Origin: Musa acuminata AAA Group
Taxonomy: Eukaryota > Streptophyta > Magnoliopsida > Zingiberales > Musaceae
Assembly (NCBI RefSeq): GCF_036884655.1
Contig: NC_088342.1
Coordinates: 33,354,001 to 33,418,000 of the forward strand
DNA length: 64,000 bases
Direction of reading: 5' to 3'
Part shown: piece after piece, positions 1-8,526 of the stretch
Position numbering within the stretch: the first letter of the stretch is position 1
Layout of the letters: each line of letters begins with the position of its first letter
Notes under the pieces: generated by a model
Seen by the model: the letters and a program-made list of their open reading frames with translations, nothing else
Told to the model about the DNA's origin: nothing
Database searches by the model: none
Translations under genes and position numbers: made by a program

Positions 1-625
1 TTGCCGATGATACTGTCGCTTTTGATCTTTGATGAGATTGTTTATTTTCTTGTTGTAGTTGAAAGTGATACATTCTCAGAGCATCGTCCGTGGAAATCTC
101 TTGAACGGGCTTGTAAAGACTTTGAAACGTGCATCTGTCTTCAAGCTTCTTAACTAACTTTTCTTTGAATTGATCTGGGAGGTTTACAAATGCACTACGA
201 AATAATGTAGGAAAAATAAGATACCAAAATTCTTCTGCAGAAAGAGATCAGTAAATACTATCACTTTTCACCTTGTGATGCCTCTAACAATTCCCCATTT
301 GTAACCACTGCTTGCAGATTGCTTAAACCCAATGTTGAAGCCCTCTTGGGCAGAAGCTTCCTTTCCTGCAGATATACCATCTCGATAACCCATATAAACT
401 TTTGTCAAGGGTTCCATATGATACATCCTCAAGTTTAAAGCCCTAAAAGTTTTACTATGAAGAGTTTTGGACAAAGGATATGCATATCATTTATAGATTG
501 CAAGGATACTGTATAAAATTGATCATAACGCCTCTTCTGTTCTCTGTTTAAGTCAGCATCTGAGATTTCATTCAGAAGCCCATCATCACACCAAGAATCA
601 TCAGAAGCATGCTCTGGAACTAAAA
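1..625 (-). CDS. YAE1/LTO1-like protein, 3' end outside window
   Basis: Probable exons are 510-625, 272-398 and 1-194 on the minus strand; the last runs off the window start. Exon 2 encodes the deca-GX3 motif typical of the YAE1/LTO1 family, with G or S every fourth residue (GYRDGISAGKEASAQEG then NIGFKQS..GYKWGIVRG). Intron 2 (195-271) has GT-AG ends and joins in frame. See the complete copy at 12522-13265. Confidence 0.55.
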
Positions 626-2384
626 CTAACTCATTAGCATATTAAACTTTGTATTTGGTCAAAACAACCATGGCAGTATATCATACAACTTCCACAAAAG
701 GCATCATGTAAATGCTACATAAACACCAAAGAGACCAAAATGTCATCTAATATATCCATAATATAGTCACTAATTTGAGGAAGAATGAAATTAAAATTTT
801 AGTTTTGATGAAACTATACTCTGCACATGAATTGCTATGCATGCATCTAGGCCAATCAAATTCAATCGTCTCTGACTTTAAAGGAACAATTCATTCGATT
901 CCAAAATCTCCACATGTGCATGCTCGCTCAATAGCAGAAATGAAAAAGAAACAGTAAAACAATATGATGCATGAGCAATTAAATTAATTTATTAATAAAA
1001 TAAATTTAATTTGTTTAGAGATATTTTACATATGTAATAACATGAAAATATCTACTCAACGAGGAGAAAAAGAAAGAAAAAATACAACAAAAAAGAAATC
1101 ATATTATTGAAAATTACAAATCTTGATTGAATATCTTAAAGATTCATCTCTATAAAGATGAAAGATTATCAATCAAAAATATCATGAAGAGAGGAAGACT
1201 ATTTCTCAAATCAAATCAGAAACGAAGAACAAGATATCATATATTTGATTTGATGCGATTGTAATTTTTTAAATTTCTGTAATTTTCTTTTTATTCTTAT
1301 ACTTGAGCATATAAAAATGGGCTATAACATTGTAATGTATGAATAAAAAAAGGATCCATGAATCAAGTTTTTTTCCTTTCCCACCTTGTGAGGTATGCGG
1401 AGGTGCAAGACTTCTATCCTAGGAGTGTTATCTTTGAGCCAATTGGATAGTTATACATTTGCTTATTATTTTTAGTTATTATCTTTCACTTTTCTCTTTC
1501 TATTCCTCCACTATGAAAGTAATTTGTTGTTGCTCGTCCTACATGCCAACCAATATTGAACACTTCAAAATTAAATATACCATCACATAAGTCTCAGAGA
1601 TATAACCGCAGTGCCTCACCACAATGCTAAAAACTTTGCAAATATCTAGTATTGGTAACAAACCTCATAGCAAACTTTTTACCTTCATCCTCTTGTGATG
1701 ATCTAAGCATGTCCTACAAATAAATCAATTTGTTCCAAAGAGAAACAGAAGAATAGAAATAGCAGGTGCCACCAATTCCACCAAGTAAACCTTTTTCATA
1801 TAAAAATATGACCAAAAGTATCAAATTTATGAGGAAAAAAAAAGCTCACTGAGGGAAAGAACAAGGGTGATCTAGAAGTTGTCCGCTTGCGGAGGGAGGG
1901 CAGCCATCAGAGTTAGAGCTTATCGGGAGAATCACATCAATCGGATCGATAAGCAGCAAAAACACATAGTCCTAGATTAATCATGAGGACCAGATTGATG
2001 GCGGAAAAGAATCTTGCACTGCATCTTCTTTAGGGTTTTCGAACTAGAAAAGTGCGAGAAGGGAATTGAGGGCTAACCGTGAAGTTCTGAACAAGATATG
2101 GTCGATTGTAATGCATTAAATAAATTTGTGAGAGAGTAGGGAACTCTCTTCTTTCCTTAGAGAGAGAAGCTCTGGGTTTCTAAGGCGATAAGGACAACCC
2201 CATTGCCTTCTCCCTCCTTAATTCCACCTTTGATGCGACCCAACCACACCCTTCCCCACCCCCCCCCGCCCCCAACTACTGGCTTCACATCCCCTACTTG
2301 GCTCTCTCCTTGCATCCATTGTTGTTCCCCTCCCTAGGGTGTCATCATCTTCTTCTGTGGTGTCGATCCCTTCAGTTAGGGTTC
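626..2384. other. Upstream region of YAE1-like gene; LTR-like AT-rich segment
   Basis: No convincing coding region. A minus-strand 31-base segment at 1683-1713 is flanked by AG and GT and could be a small upstream exon. The stretch about 1040-1440 resembles the promoter-to-polyadenylation part of a Ty1/copia LTR (TATA-like tataaaaatgggc, then a T-rich end and gaataaaaaaaggatcc), but no TG...CA ends or target duplication were located. A purine/pyrimidine-rich leader-like stretch with an aaaccctaa-type box (minus strand) lies near 2025-2045. Confidence 0.35.
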
Positions 2385-3420
2385 CTGGAGTGATGCCAAG
2401 CCAGACCCCTAAGGTTTTCTCCTTTGGCAAGTACCAAGAAAAATGGGCCACTCCATCGGGATCCTTCCAATGCCCCTCCGCCTTCCAAGAAGAGCCAATT
2501 GGATGGCCCTTTCACTGGAAAGAGCATCTCTTAGGCATTGATGTTAATTGGTCCTTCATATGGGCCAGATGCAAGTTCACTACTATCTTCTTCTTTGTTT
2601 AACCGGATCTATGATGCTTCTAAGGATTTCATCGAATTTGACGAAAAAACTCCTCATGAATGGCAAAAACCTTGAATATCTAGTTTGATCAATCATTTCC
2701 TCCGACTTCGACTTTGGATTTCCTGAAATATGTGGTTTCTCACTAATGGAAATGTTCTTTGGTGTCCCAAGTGATCAATTTGGCTTAAGGTTTTTATTTG
2801 CTTTCAATTTTTTTCTAAAGCGGAGGTTGTTCGCATCCTCACCGAGGGACCATGGACCATTCGAGGGGAGGTTTTGTATCTGATGCCCAAGAAAGCTAAT
2901 TTCCAGCCTCTCACAGAGAGGATCTCATCTGTCCCTATCTAGGTGTAGTTCGTCAATCTTCCTTTGGAGTACTGGAACAGAATGTGTTATTAATCTTGGT
3001 TCTCTCCTAGGTCGTCCCCTAAAGAATGATGAATGTTCTTTCTCGTTTGAAAGGGGTCGATATGTAAGGTTAGTATAGAAATCGATCTTTCAAAACCCCA
3101 TAAGCAGTATGACTGGGTCACCTAAAGAAAGGAATTTTCCAAACTGTTTCATATGAGAATTTACCTTTGGTGTGTTTCAAGTATAGTTGTGTGGGTCATA
3201 AAGTGGATTTGCCCTCTAGTTTCGATGACTTCTTTGACTTCCTCCCTTGTTTTTCTGGACTCTTCTCACAAGGCCGACCCCCAAAAGGGTGTGGAGCAAC
3301 CCCCTTCCGATTTAGATGGCTCTATTACCCTAAGGGAGGTTGGGTCTTCTCACTTAGAGCTGGACCTCTTTGGTCCATGGATTAAAGTTGAGAAGCGTTG
3401 CCCGATTGGTCGTCGGCACA
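2385..3420 (+). pseudogene. Broken LINE (L1-type) ORF1, DUF4283-like
   Basis: Plant L1 ORF1 proteins carry a DUF4283 domain followed by a CCHC zinc knuckle and bind element RNA. Across frames one reads RILTEGPWTIRGEVLYLMP, then FVNLPLEYWNRMC, then NLPLVCFKYSCVGHKVD (knuckle region with one cysteine replaced), then LFGPWIKVEKR, in the order expected for this family. Several stop codons and frame changes separate the blocks. No endonuclease or reverse transcriptase of a LINE is present, so this is a 3'-truncated remnant or a captured ORF1 fragment. Confidence 0.7.
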
Positions 3421-3551
3421 GCCAAGCCAACGCTGATCGAAATCGATCGGAATAGGGGGGTGGGGTGGTGCCATGTCGAGGAAGCGATCGAGGCCATTGG
3501 TTTCCTCTGCTCCTTGAGATATTGGCACACATACAGGTCACATGCCCCCTA

Positions 3552-3960
3552 CACTATAAGAAAAATAGTTATTAACCATGAACAAAAGTTGTCACTAAAA
3601 GAATTAGTGCAAAATGAGCCATCACTAGCTTCCGTCAGCATAGATCTCGTGGCTAAAAGTTTTAGTAACAAAAAAAGACACATATGTCATTAAATTATAG
3701 TTTTTAGTGATAGTTTATATTTGTAGCTAAAACATTAAATTCTATCGCTAAAAATAAATAAATTGATAAATTAATATTTCTGTGACAACAATTGGTTATG
3801 AACACTTCTGTCACTAAAAGAATTGACTAACAATTTTAGTGACAATATAATTAACTCTTACTGATTAAATGGAAAAGATAATAATAATTTAGTGATGGCT
3901 TGACCTGTCACTAAAATATAAAAAAAATTAGTAATGGATTATTTGAGTGTCACTATACTG
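3552..3960 (+). mobile_element. CACTA-like transposon end with subterminal repeats
   Basis: Starts with cactataagaaaaatag, close to plant CACTA (EnSpm) terminal inverted repeats. It is followed by about ten short motifs of the type gtcactaaaa or ttttagtgac in both orientations, as expected for subterminal transposase-binding sites. No matching opposite terminus or transposase was found, so it is a truncated or decayed non-autonomous copy. Confidence 0.5.
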
Positions 3961-4648
3961 TCAATAATAATTTTATTAATTACCTATCAATTTTTAATAA
4001 TTTCAAAATCATACCAAAACTTTTTCATAAATTCAAGATAAAATTATTGATATTTGAAACTTCACATTACAATCTTTATTTTATCCAAAAATCAATATCA
4101 AAGTGAGACAATTATAAATTCCACATCATCTCGAAAAAAAATACATCAAGATATCTTTATATCTTCATTCTTGAACTCTCCTGTGTCATCTTGTGCATCT
4201 TGCGTGAAGTCACAATTGCACAATATATACAGACAAGTCACAATTGTTAGAGTTGCATAGTAGAGTTGAATAGTCCATCACTATTATCCCATGTTTGCAA
4301 ATGCAAATGGTTAAGAAGGTGAGGAAACTGAAACCCTATTCTTCACACATTATTTCTTGCTATTATACTATGGAGGTATATGCAAGTTTTCCTTTATGTC
4401 AACCTACTGCTGACATTACATACTTTTTATTTTCAGAGTTAAGAACTGTTGTATATGAAAATAAAAGCAATTTTATGGTTGATTTCATTGATAAAACATA
4501 AACATGTCAAGATTGTTAGCAGTCCATAACAAGTTTCTAGTGTACTGCAGCCTAAAATTGGAATCCAAAATCAGATTAAAGCTTTCTAAAAGATATACCT
4601 CTTAAGTGAAGTAAAGCAGCATGCAAGCTTAGATATATCAGTGTTGCC
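3961..4648. other. AT-rich unassigned stretch (same at 16601-17288, 38572-39259, 51212-51899)
   Basis: Two open frames of 68 codons lie here but show no recognisable domain and no sign of coding composition. It may hold an interior of the CACTA-like element or intron DNA. I see no defined feature. Confidence 0.4.
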
Positions 4649-5901
4649 AAGCATTGAAATAAAGTGATATAGAAACAGAAAATATCGAAGTCAAGTTCAT
4701 CTTCCTAAGCGAGGGGAGGCCCGAAGCGCGTCGCTTGGGCGCTCGCCCGAGCCCAGGCGTCGGGCGAGCACCCGGGTTAAACCCAGCGACCGAACCAGCG
4801 TTTTAGGTCTGGTTCAATCTCCGGTGCTTTAGTTGGTCCAATCGAACCAACTAAAGCACCGATATCAGCCTTCTTCTCACGACTTCCCCAACTCTAACCC
4901 CGCTCGCCACTTCCACTCCCACTGCCGCTGCCACTGCTACCGCTATCGCTGCCACTATCGTCGCTCGTCGCTCTTGCTCTCGCTGCCGCTGCCACTGTCG
5001 TCGCTCGCCGCTCCTGCTCTCGCTCCCCCCTGCTCGCTGCTACCGCTGCCACTATCGCCGCTCCCGCTGCCACTACTCGCTGTTACTGCTGTCGCTGCCA
5101 CTATCGTCGCTCGCCACTCCTGCTCCCGTTGACACTGTTGCCGCTCCCGCTGCCTCTGCTCGCTACTACTGCTGCTGCTGCCACTATCGCCGCTCGCCGC
5201 TCCTACTCCCGCTACTCGTTACTACCACTGTCGTTGCCACTGTCGCCGCTCCCGTTGCCATCGCTCGCCGCTACCGCTGCCGCTGCCACTATCGCTTCTC
5301 GTTGCTACCGCTGCCGCTGCTCTCAGTCAGTAGCCTCAGTCTTCCTCTTACTCACACTCTTCTTACTTCAATAGTATACTGTTATCAATATATTAACAAT
5401 ATGCTACTAACCAAGGTTCGTCGTACCGTACCGTACAGGCGTTTCGACCCGAGCTCGGTACGGTACGGTACGGTACCGGTGTACCGGGCGGTACATCAGG
5501 GCGTACCGAACAATTTTATACTTTTTTCATACTGTAGCACTGTAGCGGTATCGGGCGATCCGCATACCGGTAACCTATCGGATCGGTACGTACCGCCGGG
5601 TACGGATGGTACGCTTCGGTATGATAGACCTTGCTACTAACTATATACTAGTAATAGTATTTTTATTTATTAGATTAATAATATATTATTTTGATTTTAA
5701 TACTATTAATTTTTATTTATTTAAAATTATTATTAGGTTTCAGAATAAATGATATATTTTTATTTAAATAAATATATTTATTAATTATATTATATATTTT
5801 TATATTTTAGCGTCTCGCTTCACTCAGACGAACGCCTAGCACCTCGGACGTTTTTGGACCTGAGCACCTTTTGGCACCTAGCGCCTTTTCAATCAATGCT
5901 T
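4649..5901. mobile_element. Probable non-autonomous DNA transposon with GCT/GCC minisatellite
   Basis: Bounded by the short inverted pair aagcattga (4649-4657) and tcaatgctt (5893-5901). GC-rich ends (cgcgtcgcttgggcgctcgc on the left, gcctagcacctcgg and cacctagcgcc on the right) surround AT-rich DNA. Inside: a 16-bp stem hairpin (4822-4837 with 4846-4861, 8-base loop), a degenerate GCT/GCC-rich minisatellite at about 4905-5335 and a nested MITE at 5412-5632. The family is unclear; hAT-like is a guess and no 8-bp duplication was found. Confidence 0.35.
5412..5632. mobile_element. 221-bp Mutator-type MITE with 9-bp target duplication
   Basis: Flanked by the direct repeat gctactaac at 5403-5411 and 5633-5641; 9 bp is the Mutator-superfamily length. 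Ends are caagg and cctt with imperfect inverted termini. The interior is rich in ggtacggtacggtacc-type self-complementary blocks. It encodes nothing and would depend on a transposase elsewhere. Confidence 0.65.
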
Positions 5902-6010
5902 GTAACAAAATTGCAAACTCTCTTTAATGCATCTCAACTCCCAAAGCTTTGACAACAAGTTGAGAACAACTTATAGCTAAACAATGAAAAACAAGACCAA
6001 GTTTATATAC

Positions 6011-6595
6011 CATTTATGCCCTCCATTCCAGCTCTGACAATAGGCCGAGCACTTGAGTAGCTGCGGAAGGACCAAAAACTCTTATCTACAAAACATAAAT
6101 AAATGTTACACAATGGCACTTCCCGTGATTCACCATCCAAATTCGAGCAATCAACAATCCAAATAACATAATTAATCAAATTAAAGCCCCACGCCCCCAC
6201 AATCCAAACCCTAATTGAGATTTCCCAAGAGGATCCGCCACGATGAACCTCACGAGAAACATAGAAGAAAAGGCGTAATCCAAATAGAACCGAGAATCCA
6301 CGCAGAACAAATACAACCCTGAGCAATTAAACGGAAATCGAGACGAGCTCCATAGCAAAAGAAACAAGAGCATATCAATGCGTCGCAATAGGAACGGGGT
6401 AGGAGAAAGGAGTGGAGGCAAACCTGGGGGCAGGGCCCGACGACGGGATCGATCGCCTGAGGAGCAAAGGTAGGGGTTTTCGACGAGCGGGACAACTGGG
6501 TGGGACGAGTGAAGCTCCGTCTCTCGATCTCGTCTTCCTCGCCCGCTCCTATTTCGCTGTTGGTGGCGACGCACGGACGTGAGGGGATCATTAAA
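6011..6595 (-). pseudogene. Leader and second exon of an unidentified gene
   Basis: On the minus strand a GC-rich leader-like exon ends at 6424 (CCCCCAG before GT). An intron of about 340 bp runs to TTTTGTAG, and a 75-bp exon (6011-6085) follows, ending before GTATAT. That exon reads SFWSFRSYSSARPIVRAG then MEGIN, possibly a targeting-type N terminus. No later exon was recognised toward 4000, where transposon DNA follows, so it looks like a 5' gene fragment. Product not identified. Confidence 0.4.
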
Positions 6596-7000
6596 TCGCA
6601 ACTACAGAGAGAAGCAGTGTAGAACGAGGAGGTCGAGGAGCAGTGACGGCCAGGACCGAAGAGCCAAGTAAGAATCCGCCATTTCCACCGTCTCTCTCTC
6701 TCACTCTCCCTGCCTCCGGGGGTGATATGGCGAGGGCGTCTCATGCTTAGTGACGCGATTGATATCGGATTCGGGGAGTGGCCTCCGGAGCCGTCGGATC
6801 CGGGTGGGGTTGCAGCCGCCGCCGTTCTCCCTGTAGTTGCGATTTAATGATCCCCTCACGTCCGTGCGTTTTAATGATCCCCTCACGTTCCTCGCCCGCT
6901 CCTATTTCGCTGTTGGTGGCGACGCACGGACGTGCGTTTTAATGATCCCCTCACGTCCGTGCGTTTTAATGATCCCCTCACGTCCGTGCGTTCTCCGCTC

Positions 7001-7679
7001 AAAATGGCGACGCACGGACGTGAGGGGATCATTAAAACGCACGGACGGACGTGAGGGGATCATTAAATCGCACGGACGTGAGGGGATCATTAAAACGCAC
7101 GGACGTGAGGGGATCATTAAAACGCACGTCCGTGCGTCGCCACCAACAGCGAAATAGGAGCGGGCGAGGAACGTGAGGGGATCATTAAAACGCACGGACG
7201 TGAGGGGATCATTAAATCGCAACTACAGGGAGAACGGCGGTGGCTGCAACCCCACCCGGATCCGACGGCTCCGTAGGCCACTCCCCGAATCCGATATCAA
7301 CCGCGTCACTAAGCATGAGACGCCCTCGCCATATCACCCCCGGAGGCAGGGAGAGTGAGAGAGAGAGACGGTGGAAATGGCGGATTCTTACTTGGCTCTT
7401 CGGTCCTGGCCGTCACTGCTCCTCGACCTCCTCGTTCTACACTGCTTCTCTCTGTAGTTGCGATTTAATGATCCCCTCACGTCCGTGCGTTTTAATGATC
7501 CCCTCACGTTCCTCGCCCGCTCCTATTTCGCTGTTGGTGGCGACGCACGGACGTGCGTTTTAATGATCCCCTCACGTCCGTGCGTTTTAATGATCCCCTC
7601 ACGTCCGTGCGATTTAATGATCCCCTCACGTCCGTCCGTGCGTTTTAATGATCCCCTCACGTCCGTGCGTCGCCATTTT
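7001..7679. repeat. 679-bp near-perfect palindrome (foldback)
   Basis: Outer arms 7001-7216 and 7464-7679 are each 216 bp and read as exact reverse complements by eye. Together with the 18-bp inverted ends of the core (7217-7463) the arms reach about 234 bp around a loop of about 211 bp. Counterparts are at 19641-20319, 41612-42290 and 54252-54930. Confidence 0.85.
7377..7457 (+). pseudogene. 26-codon open frame in foldback core, possible captured 5' gene end
   Basis: An ATG after a GA-rich leader-like stretch opens a frame beginning MADSYLALRSW, hydrophobic afterwards, that stops inside the core's terminal repeat. The leader-plus-start layout resembles the 5' end of a host gene captured by a transposon. 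The other core carries it on minus near 6602-6682. Parent gene not recognised. Confidence 0.3.
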
Positions 7680-7712
7680 TCTTGGTACTTGCCAAAGGAG
7701 AAAACCTTAGGG
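7673..7712 (-). repeat. 40-bp inverted copy of LINE-remnant DNA
   Basis: These 40 bases are the exact reverse complement of 2407-2446, about 5.2 kb away in the same unit. The copy overlaps the palindrome end by 7 bases. Confidence 0.85.
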
Positions 7713-7816
7713 TCAAATACTCATCTTGTAAATGAGCTTACAACAACATAATCAAATTAATATTTTATTTATAAAAAATTAATTTATTTTAAGCTTTCGA
7801 TTTTTGGTAAGTTAGT

Positions 7817-8160
7817 CTACGTCGGTTTTGACACGAATTGAAATGTTTGTCGGCGCTCTCTCTCTGTCTTATAACTATTTTCTTGGCAACGAGAATATGA
7901 AAACAAAAATGAACAAACCCTCATCACTCGATAACAGAACAATACCATGAAGAGCAAACCAAAATAACAACAATCCATATCACTTGAATCGAACCAGAAC
8001 CTTTCATCAACGAGATTAATGTCGAGGAGGTCTCGAGGAAGCAATTTCTTAAAAGCATAAACTCGTCCTCCTCCTTCATCGGCACCTCCTCACCAACTTT
8101 GAAACCCGCCGTCTTCAATCAAGTCATTGGGAATAAGGGGTTGGCTGCGCGGGAGAGGGA
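7817..8160 (-). pseudogene. Unidentified minus-strand 5' gene fragment
   Basis: Between about 7980 and 8090 the minus strand carries a charged stretch encoding EGGGRVYAFKKLLPRDLLD then NLVDERFWFDSSD, followed by GA-rich upstream DNA at 8150-8215 typical of a plant leader or promoter. No downstream exon was found. Product not recognised; 5' fragment or pseudogene. Confidence 0.3.
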
Positions 8161-8512
8161 GGAGTGAAGTATTTAGGATGGTGGAGAGAGAGGGAGGAGA
8201 GGAGAGGAGAGCGTGGGCCGTGATTCCTGATCTCGTTTGCGGAGCTGGAGATTGGTATTTCCACTAGGGTTCGCCTACAATCGTGCACCACCAAGAAGGC
8301 CGTGACACGTTATTTCTTTTTCAAAACATTTATATCCCAACTTGCTTAAGTTGAATCGACCGACTCTAAGTCAACTCGTAACTCCATTCTAGTCAAGCTT
8401 TGTATCCGATTCAAACGTCAGGTCCAGCTCCAAATCTCAATCTGGGCCGTAGGATCACATGATCCTACGATCTTGATCACAAATTTGATGACCGCATCTA
8501 ATTCAACAGTGA
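8161..8512. other. Purine-rich leader/promoter-like stretch (same at 20801-21152, 42772-43123, 55412-55763)
   Basis: A GGAGA-type microsatellite lies at about 8180-8215, followed by unique sequence. A short inverted repeat around 8450-8472 (cgtaggatcacatgatcctacg) forms a local palindrome. No coding region seen. Confidence 0.4.
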
Positions 8513-8525
8513 ATATATATATATA
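8513..8525. repeat. AT dinucleotide microsatellite
   Basis: 13 bases of alternating AT, immediately left of the point where copia integrase homology begins. Also 13 bases at 21153-21165 and 43124-43136. Confidence 0.9.
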
Positions 8526-8526
8526 A

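Larger units (their letters stand above)
6535..7679. repeat. Foldback cluster of 27-bp repeats with 247-bp inverted cores
   Basis: A 27-bp repeat (tttaatgatcccctcacgtc plus a short tail) occurs 8 times on plus and 7 times on minus. A 247-bp core lies at 6596-6842 and again inverted at 7217-7463, with three mismatches seen; each core has its own 18-bp inverted ends starting tcgcaactacag. A module of about 45 bp (cctcgcccgctcctatttcg onward) occurs four times, once inverted. Foldback transposons have long inverted arms built of subrepeats like these; a rearranged gene leader is the alternative. No transposase present. Confidence 0.75.

Noticed and set aside
775..957. 60-codon open frame repeated in each unit
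   Set aside because: No recognisable domain, AT-rich, probably intronic or intergenic.
2025..2045. Telomere-like aaaccctaa motif
   Set aside because: A single motif on the minus strand, common as a box in plant leaders; no telomeric array.
4833..5374. Open frames rich in LPLPLS or SHCRCHC
   Set aside because: Products of the GCT/GCC minisatellite with no domain.
6841..7220. CRISPR-like array
   Set aside because: 27-bp repeats abut without unique spacers, occur in both orientations, and the genome is a plant's.
6837..7751. Open frames on both strands reading RFNDPLTSV and LMIPSRPC repeatedly
   Set aside because: They are translations of the 27-bp repeats; the same peptides appear on both strands because the repeats are inverted.
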